A DNA stretch of 64,000 nucleotides from Isoperla grammatica. Its lineage: Eukaryota; Arthropoda; Insecta; Plecoptera; Perlodidae. The stretch is taken from contig OX246741.1 of the NCBI GenBank assembly GCA_945910005.1, positions 43,436,170 through 43,500,169 of the forward strand, written 5' to 3'. The notes under the pieces were generated by a model. It was given only the letters and a program-made list of their open reading frames with translations. It made no database searches and was not told the DNA's origin. Positions 52,854-63,937 of this stretch are shown piece after piece. The stretch's first letter is position 1. Each line of letters begins with the position of its first letter. Position numbers and translations under genes: made by a program.

Positions 52854-55800
52854 TGATAACCTATATAAGTAGCATATGTTTATTACATTTAAATTTATAT
52901 AAAATTAATATTAAATTTAGTACTTAGATTGAAACTAGTTCTTAAGTAGCGGCAAACAGGCATCAGGTGCACACGCCCAAGTATTTTCACTTATGTATGC
53001 ACCAAAATGCAAACAGTAAACCCTGACTATATTGTGTTTATATCATACCATTCCTAATAACACGATTGTATTATAACTTGACAATGTATACTGCCAATAA
53101 ATTGAAATTGAAATAAAAATAAATTGAAATTGAAATGATAAGCTTTGCGATTTGTATAGCAAAGTTGATTGTAAATTGAAGACCCTAACTATGTCAGCTG
53201 CGCTTTACCTTATGTATTGTGACTTTACTGTTTATATGCCACAATGATTTGAGTTATATACAAAACACTTGTTATGAAACCTAAAATGATGCAAAAGTTT
53301 TACGTTTATTTTAAGTGTTATAAGATAAATTAACATATCATGTTCTGACGGTAATATTACTTTCAACTCTGTAGAAGAAGCGAAATGTTAAGAAATCTCC
53401 CACTAGGCAAACATAATGTGCACCGTTTTGCATCCACATTTCATTACTTTTCACATATTTACATCTCTTGAAATCTGAGTCGTGATTTTAGAACATAAAA
53501 CCAGTACAAGATTAGATCAAACTTTAAGGTTAATGTTCAATTAATAACATGCACACATTAATGATACCTTACATACGCGCATGATCAGACCGTAATACAA
53601 ACATGAAGTAGGCCTAACATTCTTAAATTTAAGAAAACAAAATATTCAGCACTCTCTTAAACTTTGATTTTTTTATCTTTTCTGAAATGGCAACTAAACT
53701 TTCTTTAAATTGCATAAGTGATGGTTCAGAATTGAGGCTATCTAATTTATTCAAAAGGGCAACCGCATCGACGTACGACCTGTGTAAAAGGAGATGGTAC
53801 CAACATCGAAATGCATGAGAGGTTGCGTGGTTGGTATACCTGGAACATAACGACATGTTGCCAATCACACAACGAATAGAAGATATTAAATGGTGACCTT
53901 ATTAACAATAATCATTACAAAATTTCATAAATGGCAATTTTGTTAATGATGTGTCATAATCCATAATTGATTTTCAGAAGTAACATTTTCTTGTGTCTAT
54001 AGTTTGTTTTGAAGGCGCTGACGAATCAATGATTGATCGAAGCTGTCATTAGTTTGGACAGGATAAGTTCAGGGGGCATCATCTGACATAAACAACCATT
54101 ATTACAGTATATGAAATGTATTGCGTGGATGAAATTCAACTCAGGTCCGAATCCACTAAACTTTTTAACCAACCGATTTACTAATGTCGGATTGGTTACC
54201 ATGGTTGCAACAAACATTACATACAAAATGCACGGGGGCTTCTACCTGGCACCATTAAATCGCGGGATTAAAGTTTAATGAAACTGGCCCTCAAGTAAAC
54301 AGCGTCCAGCAAGAGTATAGATCACTGATATGCTTTATAAATATGTTTTACTTTGTTGGTATTTTCTTGGAAGAGAAGAGAGCAACATATAGTCCTTTGC
54401 ATAACGCTCGAAAAAGGCCTGGTCGGTATAAAATTTGGGTCAAAGGATGACATATATCAAATGAAAGCTTGAGACAAGTACTTTTCAAAAAACCATGATA
54501 TACCTCTGGCAAATCCAGCTTTCTATGTCAAAACCAGGGTCAAAGGTCAAATTTGTAATTTTTTAAATAATTTTTTATTGAATAACGAAAAATGTTTGCA
54601 AGTTTATTAATACTCTTTTAGTAAGATAAATGAATAAAGTTTATTAAAAAAAAAATTAAATTACCTACTTATCTTTTTTGACCTTGATTGGGGTCAATTT
54701 CCTCAAAATGAGTAATTTCTAAAATTTTCTTCGATTTATTGGCCAATATTCATTATATCAACGTACTTACTCATAAATACGTTAAAATGAATAGTTCTTA
54801 TTGTTATCACATTGTTTTCACTGTATTCATTCAAAATGGCGGTCTAAGGTCAATAGGTAAGTATCGTCAAACTAGGTCTAGTAACTAAAATATTACTTGT
54901 GGGTACTCTAAAGACGCAGAATTTTAACTGCAATTACAATAACGAATAATAATATCATGTTTTAATCGTAAGAGAATGTAATTATCATATAACTTATAAA
55001 CTACTTAAGATTGTTACTGAATTTTTAATTAATGTCCTCAGACATCAGGGTATTCTTGAATGGGTGTGCAACTGCAACAAAATACATTTTTAGAAAAGAA
55101 CATGACTATGCTGAGATACGTGATATGATACTAGTATTATGTTATATCTACCTTAGCAGTCACTGTCCAAGTTGTCAGATTAATCACCTTCTGACTCACT
55201 GGAATTCTCATGCTGGCTACTGGTACTGGTACTGGTATTTGTACAATCCTTCAGCTTACAAGCGTGGGTACACTTTTATTGATTGGCCAAACACTCACAT
55301 GTCGGCATCTTGCAAACACGGCAACAGTTACAGGCTAGGAGATCTATAACGGTCAAAGGTACTGGAGTTCCAATCATCCACTCGTTGCTCAGATCTCCTT
55401 CTGCCGTGGTTTCCCATCCATAGCCACGCGGATCAGGAACATCAGGGTTGGCGTCCAAACAACGTATCCAGACCGCTGTTTGGTAGCTAGCTCGCAGCCG
55501 CAGGATTTGAAGCAGTAGGCAATCGTTTCAAGGTGGTAGCTGATTAGACTTAATATCATCACATTTACTTTTAAAAAGCTCGTAGGGCAGCTGGTTGACG
55601 CTTGACTACCAAAAATCAAACACACTTCGAAGATGTGCAAAAACTAGCGAGTTCGTTGGGATTCGAAGTATGTAATATCCTCCCTGACCTCCATGCACTG
55701 GTTGTGACAAAGGTTGGAATTCATAGTCGGACACTTCACCTAGAGGCACCCAATGTTGCTATAGATATGTTTTCTATATGGGAAATGACATGTATGAAAC

Positions 55801-57863
55801 TGTTACCTTGTTAACAACGGGCGCATTTATATGTGTAGGGGACGACTATGAGTTCCAACCTGAGTGAGCTCATTCAGTGGTAAAGGGAAAAAGAGAACTT
55901 TGAATATCATGAGAAAAAACTCGCATTTCTGTGTCAAGCTAAGCAAGATGGGTCAGGACTGGAGAGTTTCTATCGATGTCATCAACAAAACTCGTAGAGT
56001 TTGTCTGTAAACTCTGCTCTTTGACCACGACTCTGTCATGCGTCAACCTGCTGCGCTACGAGCTTTTTAGAAGTTAATGTGATGATATGAAGTCTAATCA
56101 GCTACCACCTTGTAACGATTGCTTACTGCTTCATATCCTGCGACTGTGAGTTATCAACCAAACACGATCTATTGATACGTTGCTTGGAAGCCAACCCTGA
56201 TGTTCCTGATCTGTGTGGCTATGGATGGAAAACCACGGCGGAAGGAGATCTGAGCAACGAGTGGATGATTGGAACTCCAGTACCTTTGACCGTTATGGAT
56301 CTCCTAGCCTGTAACTGTTGCCGTGTTTGCAAGATGCCGACATGTGAGTGTTTGGCCAATCAGCTGAAGTGTACCCACGCGTGTAAGCTGAAGGACTGTC
56401 CAAATATCGGTACCCAGCATGAAAATTCGAGTGAATCAGAAGGTGATTAATCTGACGACTTCAATTTTGAGTGATTTTGACTTCAATTCTGATTAATTTG
56501 ACGACTAGACAGTGACTGCAAGGACAGATATCATATCATACTATCATATCACGTATCTGAGCATAGTCATGTTCTTTTCTAAAAATGTATTTTGTTGCAG
56601 TTGCACACCCATTCAAGAATACCCTGATGTCTGAGGACATTAATTAAAAATTCAGTAACAATCTTAAGTAGTTTATAAGTTATATGATAATTACATTCTC
56701 TTACGATTAAAACATGATATTATTATTCGTTATTGTAATTGCAGTTAAAATTCTGCGTCTTTAGAGTACCCACAAGTAATATTTTAGTTACTAGACCTAG
56801 TTTGATAATACTTACCTATTGACCTTTGACCGCCATTTTGAATGAATACCGTGAAAACAATGTGATAACAATAAGATATATTCATTTTAACGTATTTATG
56901 AGTAAGTACGTTGATATAATGAATATTGGCCAATAAATCGAAGAAAACTTTAAAAATTACCCATTTTGAGGAAATTGACCTCAATTAAGGTCAAAAAAGG
57001 CTAAATGGTTAATTTAATTTTTTTTAAAGAAACATATTACATTAACCTTACTAAAAGTGTATGATTAAACTCGCAAACATTTTTCATTATTTAATTAAAA
57101 ATTATTTAAAAAATTACAAATTTGACTTTTGACCCTAGTTTTGACATAGAAAGCTGGATTTGCCAGCGGTATATCATGGTTTTTTGAAAAGTACTCGTCT
57201 CAAGCTTTCTTTTGATATATGTCGTCTGTTGACCCAAATTTTATACCGTCATTCTCGTTATGCAAAGGACTAATATTACGTCTCGAGAAAATGTTCTTAC
57301 GCACCCATAATCTCCCAAAGGCAACATTACTGTCATGGTCTAACTTCGAACGTTAATGTCTAATAAATTGACATGTTAAGACCTAATTGCATACGTTTCC
57401 TTTACTAGGGCACATACTTATGTATGGTTAGCTTGAGGCTCCAATCACCCTATTTGTACAACCTTGAACTTTTCCGTAATCTAGATCAGTTTCTTCATTC
57501 AGTAGAAGTGCATATATACTTTTCTTGTTTATCTTTAAATGGCTCTTTGCCATTTTAGTACAGCAAAAAACTAACACAGTTTGTGAAAGGTACTTGCACC
57601 ATTAATTTAACTACAAGTGCAAGTGTAGGCCAATAGCTATAGGAAAAAGTGTTTGCGATTTTCGCTTAAAACAATTAATTGCTTGTCTTAATGGCACTTA
57701 CGATAATTATTATACTTCTGCAAGTACCAACTTTATAAGCACTACAAAACAATTTGTAATAAATTAAACTGATTTCCTCAAGTTGGTGACATTGACCGAA
57801 CGAAGTGGTTTGGTCAGGTTGCCAGCCTTGGTGCAGATTGGCGCCAGATTAGTACCGAGGTGC

Positions 57864-57922
<59 letters not shown>

Positions 57923-60900
57923 TGAACTTTCTCCGCACAGGACATAGGTGTTGCTGAGATTTATTTGGCAATATCACTGCAACTAAGCTGCGAGAGAAAC
58001 GTTTTGGAATATTGCATAAATATCCACTTGACAAAAATACAGGCCTACCCAGCGGAAATGAGTATAGGCCTATGTTCTGCTCCGGGGGGAGAATACATTA
58101 CGAAGAGGATATGAAAATCTAGTACGACTAAAAAATATTGAGTGGGTAGACTGACCGGTGATTGCTTTTACTAGAATGAAATCGAAACTTGTTGCTTAGG
58201 AGTGTTTAAGAGGGGGTCGACGTAATTTCTTGTAAGCGCGCTGATTTAGGGCGGGTACCTGCGACAATAGGGAAGTCTCACACATTTTTTTTATTTGCTT
58301 ACTGGTTACCTCAAGTTAAAATAAACGGGAGCTAATTGGTTTCGGCTCGAAAGGTGCATAAACATTGCTTTAACAGCAAGTCAAAGATATTGCTGTCAAA
58401 ACACGCTCAGAAACGGACCTGCGCCACCTTGCTCGTGATAAGAAGGTTCTGACGTCATATCTCAGTAGACAATAATTTTATATCATACAAATAGTACTGA
58501 AGTCCCACCCTTTAGCAGATTATTGCTCTCATAAGACTTTAACTGAACCAACGTTTATTTCTAGTTAGTAAATGAGCACTGCTCAACATTAATTAACAAC
58601 AATATGTTAAATAATTGCATTATTTTAAATACGTTTTGGTAAATACTGTATCAAAATGTATTTTCTGAAGAAAACAGTGGTATAAAAGACATTGTTGTAA
58701 AGTCACTGCATCCTAGATATTGTAAAATGTCCAACTTAATATTGTTGATATTATTAAGAATACTTCAAGGAGGCAGTTGTTTACATGACATATGACGTCA
58801 AGAGCCGTTTTTCAATTACGGAAAAAGAAATTCCAAATTTCAAACTTAAAATGCTAATAGAATTGGAAATGTACGCTTCTCAGATATAAAAATTATACCG
58901 CCCGTATTTTTAGATAATGATCTTCCGATTTTAAGTTCTTTGAGGAATATTTATTTTTGATGAGACTTCCCTATTACACTCCTGACTGCAACAGGCCCAG
59001 TGCCCGATGATCTAGATTTTCGCGTTGGTTGGGGCAACCAGGGTCACTCTAAGCTGTGAATAGGGCGTTTACGTGAATGTAGCTACTGTATTACGCAGTT
59101 AATTAATAATCAACTGTCAGCTCGATAATTAACACATATATTCTTATATTCTTGAAATATGACCGATCATTCTGGCCCCTCCTACTTTTTTGCCATATAT
59201 CAGGATTAATAGAAGGTTACATTTTAATCGCATTTAATAACGAACGTTGAGAAGTTATGTAGTAAGATATTAAGCGAGTTGAGAAAGAAATATATGCCTT
59301 CGCCACATGTCCTACAGACGGCCTAAATGGGCACACACATATGACATTTAGATAAACATAAGTCATTCAAGAAATAATAGTAAATGCAACATGTATAAAG
59401 TACACACCTTTCGCCGGAACTGCGCAATACTGTTCAACACAAGTTTAACTCTGACAATCAAAAGAAAAACAATCACCATAGCAACCATAAACAAATCACA
59501 TACTTCATCTGGCCCCATCAAGAGTTTGCCGGTTTGACTCGTTCTGCCATAGGGAATTTTCCATGCCATTTAAATGAATGTTAAGAGCCTTCGGAGGTTA
59601 CTGCCTAAACATTTATAGTTGCCTGACGTATCTTCAAGATGTCTCCAACGATTTTGTAGTGAAATTACACACGAAACAAATACCAACCTAAATCTAGTTG
59701 CATTTCATTCTCTGCAACCGATATTGTAGTGATACTCTCAGTGAGTCTGTTGGCAGGCTTTGTCAGGACACATTACAAGTACGGCTAAAGTGGAGACACC
59801 TCGGACAACGAACCAGTCGATCCACCGCGTCGAGCTTATATTTACCTGGTTTGTAAACCCCTCGTTAGGGGGGTAGTTATGCCGACTCGTTCGCGCTACA
59901 TTCCTTACACTGATTTTCTAGAATTTCATAATATGGCTACATGAACAACTGTAAAAGCTAAATTCCAAATATAAATTAATGTTTTATTTGAATTAACGTT
60001 TCGGAAACTTATTCCTTAATATAGATCAGAACACCACGAGCTTGAAACTTTTTTATTTTTTCTTGTAGCGTTATTATTAGATGAATGCGAATCAAACGAT
60101 TTGCATACTGCATACATGAATTACATAATATGTTTCTTCATAATCCTACTTCAAAGACGATTAAAAAATGACAATATGCATAAATGTATTAAGAAAACGA
60201 TTGTGATAATTGAAAATGACGTAAAACCAGAAGCAAAAATAATGAAACTAGCACGGGGTATTTAACAGAATACAACAGTCCGCAATCTGATTCAACGATC
60301 TTCTAGCTTTGAATATTGACATGAATGCGATGCATTCCGAAGGGTTGTTTAAAATATGGTCATCGCTCAGAACCGGTTTTCGCCAGAAATTCTGGTTCGT
60401 TATCCGAGGTGTACGTACTGTAGTACACTACACAAATCAAGAGAACAAGCAGATACCGGGCCAAATTCCGTTGAAATAGATCGTGTGGAGTGAACGTCTT
60501 TTGAGAGAGTTTTGAATCTATGACGATAGCACATTGGCACATTGCTTGATACTCAATCATCATCATTGAGAGCGTTAAATCAGGGCAGGCTGATGTATAC
60601 CCTACAGCAATTGTGTTTATTACTATGTAAATTATATATTTGGTCATGCTTGCGCATTCTCCCTGCGGGACTTATAATCGTCAAAATATAATAAAATCCA
60701 CGTTTTATTTCGCGTGAACGAGTCTGCGAAACCCCTAAAAAAAATTGCGATTTTAAATTGTCCCAAAGAAAATCAAAACATGTCATCCTATAGAGAATGT
60801 AATGATCTTTCAAATGAATTGTTTTTTTATTCTAATTCATTTTTCCGTTTTTTAGATGTTCTTAATTAGGTGTGAAAAGGTGTCCTGCAATACCACATTG

Positions 60901-63863
60901 CAAGAGGTAATTAAGAACATCTGAAAAACGGAAATATTGATAGGAATAACGATTCATAAGGAAGATCTCTAAATTATGTACAGAATGACACATTTCGATT
61001 TACATTTGGAACAATTTAAGCACATTTTCCAGCCATTTTAACAGATCGAAATCGGAGTATTTTATTCTTTACTCTACTCTTTAGAGTGTTTGAACGGACT
61101 CTAATGGCCACTCAGACCATAACTACGACACAACGCCAGAATAAAGCGGCTCAAACCAGTAACAGTAGGCCTAGCCCAAGCCCACGAAGAAACTCGACTT
61201 ATGGGCGATGTTGTATGAATATTAATTAGCTAGGCCTACATAGTTCGAAAACAATTTTATAGTAAGCCTAGTAAAAGAGATTTAAAAGTTAAACGTGTTT
61301 GTGTAACAAGTGCGTGCGTTTCACTATTATAGAATCTAATTTTGAATGTCAACACAATTCATACACCGTTGTTTATTGAAACAAGTATATTGTATTTTGA
61401 ATGGTGTAAATATTTAAACAATGCGTGGAGAGCATAAGCCTACAACCTCTTTCAACTTGAAATCATAGTTCAAACATACTTAAGTAGCTACTTTATTTTG
61501 TGTAACCAATTCAAATGTTATCTTTAGGCTGTTTCAGCCGCTTTTATAGTTTTTAAAATATCCGCATAAAGGAACTTGTGAAACGGTCAATGTTAAAAGA
61601 TAAAACATTATACATTTTGGGCAACACAATTTGCCCTCAAAATTACGATATACATATTCAAGTTACAGAAAACGTCTTGTTTTGCTGTAAGAAGAAAGTG
61701 TGAAGGTTCATACTTTCCGTTCTTTAACACCGTTCTTTAACACCCGTTCTTTAACACCCGTTCTTTAACACCCATTCTTTAACACCCATTCTTTTACACC
61801 CGTTTCTTTATGCGATGAAGGATGCTATAATATTTAAATTTTTCGTAAATCGATACAAACGGTTGTGCTATGCCGACGGATGAAAAATTCTTCTGGAATA
61901 GGCAATGAGTTGATCCAGCATCGACGCGTAGCGTACTCCTGTCTAATAGAAGTATACCGAGCGATCTGCCACTATTCATAATATTTTTACTTTTTAGAAT
62001 ATGGTACAATGTTGATAATATTTTACTTTCTGCATTGACCACTGAGCATATTTGGTTAAAAACGAAGATTCTACATGAACGGTGATCCATGGCTCCAATG
62101 TATAACCTACATTTGACAATAGTCCTCTCTTAAACTTAATTTGTATGACTAGATAGTACTAATATTTAAAGGAATAATTACTTGTTTTTAAAAAGCTCTC
62201 CACACCACACTCATCCCCACCCCCATCATCAACACTGATATTTACATACTCAAAAAGTTAGTAGTACAGATATTATACATATAATTTCTCTTTACTCATA
62301 TTATAGTCACCTGTAACGGACAGATTAATGCGGTCCTACTCTTGACATCGACATGTTTCCCAAAGTATCTTCTCGTTTCCAACAACATAATATAATTCTC
62401 ATTCAACATAAACGATGGTGACACATCCTTAGTATTTTGAAGACATAATGCATAAGGTTTTAAGACGTTGTTGCAAAAACAACAATGAAAACAACGTCTT
62501 AAAACTAAAACTTTATGTGAACGCCAGTGCGTGTTTCCTATGATCCAACTTTACGACTACGCGTTAAACCTTAAATCGTATGTCTTAAAAATCTGTGTGG
62601 ACCAGCCTTAACAAGGAACTTCTAGTCAAAATCACGACCTATCCGAAGAATTACTATGAATGTAAAGTCAATCGTTCTGCATCACATGGAACGTGAGTTG
62701 GTCGTTATTTAAAATGTATATCTCGTGTGCCGATCTGTGTCTCGGGATCGTGTACGTGTGTACGCGTGTCTCAAGGGACTGATTGATATTTACCAATAGC
62801 AAAGATTATCATGAAAGTATAGTGAGTGTTAGAAGTATGACTGTGTCGTATGTGTGTGTGCTGTGATCGAGAGTGCGTCCTTTGCTTCAGGATCGTAGTT
62901 ATACATGTGTATATTTTTCTGGATCGTTATTGTAAATTGATTGTAAAGTTAGTGATCGTGCGATGATTCCAGGATCATCATCCTGATCGTGTATTTGTGT
63001 AATGATTGGTATCACATATGAAGTCCTACTTTGTTTCCGTATCACGACAGCGATCATGCCGAAATTGCATAATCGTAATAATCGCATATAATCGTTATCG
63101 TTAAAATAGTGCCAGGGTGACTCAGTGACTCTGCCAGTCGTAAGAGGCGACAAAAAGAGACCCGGTTCCTTCCCCCTCCCCCCACTGCCCCATATAAGAT
63201 TCCTCCTCCCACTTGGCCCGGCCCTCCCTTGCTGGACTCCCCTTACCGCGACCCCCACGATGTAGTGAATCCGATTCGGAAGACGTCGGCCTAAGCTGTC
63301 GAGCACGTCGTTAAGACCCAACTACAATTGACGGCATCCTAATTGTAATCGGGATCGCAATTGTAGAAATATGATTTACCATTACAATCCATTACGACTT
63401 CACGATTTTGTTGTGAACAGCGCCAAAAGAACCGCGTAAGTGAACTCTTTCAGGATTATCGGATAACGATTACAATCACGATAACGACAGTTGCAGTTGA
63501 GCCTTTGAAAAACAAAGAATCCAAATGAATAAACTTTTTCTTTCTGGATCGTAATTGTGATCATATCGCAATGTGATGATCGTCATCACGAATGCACCAC
63601 GTGTCCGGATCTTCATACTGATCGTGATCGTCTGTTTCAGGATCTGCCTCGTGAGCCTGGCCGTCGCGTGCTGCACCGCCCGCCCAGCTGACGACGACTA
63701 CTCGTACGATGAGGAGGCCGTTGCAGAGGTCGCACCCCCAGCACCGACCACCAAGGCGCCGCGTCACGGCCTCAACTCCAGGACGGCGCGCGGACCCTCG
63801 CCGCTCATTGGCTCCCGGGGGGTCAAGACAACCGCCGCGCCCGTCAAGCCCGCAGAGCCAGAG
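44645..63863 (+). CDS. secreted acidic/Pro-rich protein, exons 1-2 (partial, runs off window)
   Basis: CDS exon 1 is 44645-44661 (17 nt, donor GTGAGT). Exon 2 is 63641-63863 (acceptor TCTGTTTCAG, donor GTGGGT). The phases agree (2 then 1) and the join produces residues 1-19 as a textbook signal peptide (MRLLLTICLVSLAVACCTA) with likely cleavage before RPADDD. The mature start is acidic (DDDYSYDEE), then Ala/Pro/Thr-rich, then basic with Arg and Gly, ending after residue 80. Exon 2 is strongly GC-rich against the AT-rich intron. The intron is ~19 kb. Acidic-then-PT-rich mature starts occur in insect cuticle or matrix proteins, but no chitin-binding or other domain is visible in this part, so the function is unassigned. 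Part of exon 2 is duplicated at the window edge. Confidence 0.7.
44771..44801 (+). other. hairpin in intron 1 near its donor
   Basis: AAGCGACAGC and GCTGTCGCTT pair perfectly around an 11-base loop, 110 bases into the transcribed intron. It may be incidental or a structured RNA element. Confidence 0.4.
44802..49345. other. intronic stretch without further genes
   Basis: Part of the 19-kb intron. It holds G-runs at ~46396-46437 and ~47677-47692, an imperfect inverted repeat near 46070-46130 (GGCGGCGCCCTGGT / ACCAGGGCGGCACC) and a short GATCAT run at ~49135-49152. No coding exon is supportable. Confidence 0.4.
49362..49625 (-). mobile_element. full-length tRNA-derived SINE with 12-bp target duplication
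   Basis: On the minus strand the 5' end GAGGCAGCTCAGCGCGG holds an A box, and GGTTCGATTCC a B box, about 35 bases apart. The body then contains GAGGTTTCCTCAGTCGTAAA and GGCGAATGC, a segment type I associate with arthropod SINE bodies. The 3' tail is TTATTATTATTTTTA. The perfect duplication AATCTTCTGATT flanks it (49350-49361 and 49626-49637), showing LINE-mediated retrotransposition. Low decay suggests a fairly recent insertion. Confidence 0.85.
49904..50657. repeat. 40-bp minisatellite with 200-bp higher-order unit
   Basis: The unit TGTGTGAATATCTTC + TTTTTCTGTTTCTATGGTCT + TGGAA repeats ~17 times. A variant pair (TTTATATGGTTTTGGAG) recurs exactly 200 bp apart (~49965 and ~50165), indicating duplication of five-unit blocks. 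The right edge decays into CTTCTTCTGTTACTA variants. Frames through it are not genes. Confidence 0.9.
51684..52391 (+). pseudogene. non-LTR retrotransposon reverse-transcriptase C-terminal remnant (Jockey/CR1-like)
   Basis: The frame encodes the end of a LINE ORF2. YLGVTIDQHMKW (thumb-side motif of RT) is followed by the helical stretch with QSIIQYGILNWGGTY and a conserved C-terminal region to VNVIQ and TAA. An in-frame TAA at 52062-52064 interrupts it, and the reading continues in the same frame immediately after. The finger/palm and endonuclease parts are missing, so it is 5'-truncated. The 3' UTR runs to ~52668, ending in AATAAATCTACCCTACCC. It lies in the intron of the secreted-protein gene, on the same strand. 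Confidence 0.85.
52728..52852. repeat. poly(A), (TA)n and poly(A) tract
   Basis: Short A-run, about 15 TA units, then a ~30-base A-run. Confidence 0.9.
52925..53135 (+). repeat. probable LINE 3' end with (AAATTG)n-type tail
   Basis: The sequence ends CCAATAAATTGAAATTGAAA, repeated after a short interruption. Such AATTGAAA tails are typical of non-LTR element 3' ends. No coding part remains. Confidence 0.4.
55276..55458 (-). pseudogene. transposon-associated Cys-rich domain fragment, left arm
   Basis: Shares GYGWETTAEGDLSNEWMIGT, a conserved Trp/Gly-rich lead-in, then LLACNCCRVC and CECLANQ with the right-arm copy. In the six bases after the last shared codon it terminates, so it is shorter than the right-arm copy. 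Degraded. Confidence 0.5.
56160..56450 (+). pseudogene. transposon-associated Cys-rich (CXC-like) domain fragment, right arm
   Basis: Residues run from RCLEANPDVPD through GYGWKTTAEGDLSNEWM, PVPLTVMDLLACNC, CRVCKMPTCECLANQ and LKCTHACKLKDCPN to an acidic Ser-rich tail and a stop. The spacing of paired Cys (CNC, CxxC, CEC, CxxxC, C) is like the tesmin-like zinc-binding tails seen on many uncharacterised arthropod repeat-encoded proteins. Frameshifts precede it (an LPPCNDCLL stretch is out of frame), so it is a relic. Confidence 0.55.
57863..57921. repeat. (ACAG)n microsatellite
   Basis: About 15 CAGA units. Confidence 0.95.
57922..59400. other. intronic stretch, nothing clear
   Basis: No gene, repeat or RNA is supportable here. 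Confidence 0.35.
59408..59569 (-). CDS. candidate first coding exon of a membrane protein
   Basis: Fifty-four codons from ATG (59569) end exactly at a GTGTGT donor after CGGCGAAAG, phase 0. The product starts MAWKIPYGRTSQTGKLLMG and has one hydrophobic helix (VAMVIVFLLIV) flanked by basic residues, so it may be a type II anchor or small membrane protein. About 265 bases upstream on the minus strand is TATAAG (59835-59840). No downstream exon was found in the window. It would be nested, antisense, in the large intron of the secreted-protein gene. I do not recognise the family; it may be a chance frame. Confidence 0.3.
59835..59840 (-). promoter_or_regulatory. possible TATA box
   Basis: AAATATAAGCTC on the minus strand, upstream of the candidate exon at 59569, in a locally GC-richer patch (GACGCGGTGGATCG). 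Weak on its own. Confidence 0.2.
60360..60601 (-). CDS. candidate terminal coding exon of a membrane protein
   Basis: After the acceptor TTGCTGTAG the frame runs ~80 codons to TGA. It includes FTPHDLFQRNLARYLLVLL, a hydrophobic helix, then a charged tail ending KTGSER. The composition is protein-like, but there is no recognised family and no upstream exon was identified. It is antisense to the secreted-protein gene and lies upstream of the candidate exon at 59569. Confidence 0.25.
60842..60934. repeat. inverted repeat, ~27-bp arms
   Basis: TTTCCGTTTTTTAGATGTTC plus CTTAATTA pairs with its complement (one mismatch) across ~39 bases. Confidence 0.7.
61718..61808. repeat. (CGTTCTTTAACACC)n short tandem repeat
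   Basis: Six units of 14-15 bases with CGTT/CATT variants. Confidence 0.9.
62459..62508. repeat. inverted repeat, ~16-bp arms
   Basis: GTTTTAAGACGTTGTT pairs with AACAACGTCTTAAAAC across a ~17-base loop. Possibly the end of a decayed MITE. Confidence 0.6.
62880..63640 (+). promoter_or_regulatory. cluster of acceptor-like CAGGATC repeats before exon 2
   Basis: The authentic acceptor reads TTTCAGGATCTGCC. Upstream are TTCAGGATCGT (~62886), TTCTGGATCGT (~62918), TTCCAGGATCATC (~62966), TTTCAGGATTATC (~63450), TTTCTGGATCGTA (~63541) and GTCCGGATCTT (~63603). Many GATCGT words lie in between. They look like degenerate tandem copies of the intron-exon boundary. Several keep an AG and a pyrimidine stretch and could act as decoy or alternative acceptors. 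Confidence 0.5.
63105..63330 (+). repeat. GTCGTAAGAGGC-family repeat copy
   Basis: CTCTGCCAGTCGTAAGAGGC, then GACAAAAAGAGACCCGG, TCCCACTTGGCCCGGCCCTC, TTGCTGGACTCC and CGTTAAGACCCAACTACAA. The order matches the 38.8-kb copy. It interrupts the acceptor-like repeat cluster upstream of exon 2. Confidence 0.6.
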
Positions 63864-63937
63864 GTGGGTGTAACACGTAGATATATATGTAGCCAGGTCG
63901 CCCCGCCCCCCACCACGTCACAGCCTGGGACCCTCGC

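Larger units (their letters stand above)
54391..57271. mobile_element. 2.9-kb foldback transposon-like element with duplicated Cys-rich domain
   Basis: Terminal inverted repeats AGTCCTTTGCATAACG and their complement bound two diverged arms of about 1.2 kb (54391-55606 and ~56036-57271) around a ~430-base unique centre. Each arm carries the 3' part of the same protein. The left arm reads 55458-55276 (minus) and the right 56172-56450 (plus). No transposase catalytic domain is visible. It may be a non-autonomous relic of a DNA transposon, or two copies fused head to head. It lies in the intron of the secreted-protein gene. Confidence 0.65.

Noticed and set aside
53629..53868. 79-codon minus-strand frame
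   Set aside because: Some protein-like character but no recognisable domain, splice sites or repeat partner.
61794..62090. 98-codon minus-strand frame
   Set aside because: Possibly a decayed element fragment, but no motif could be matched with confidence.
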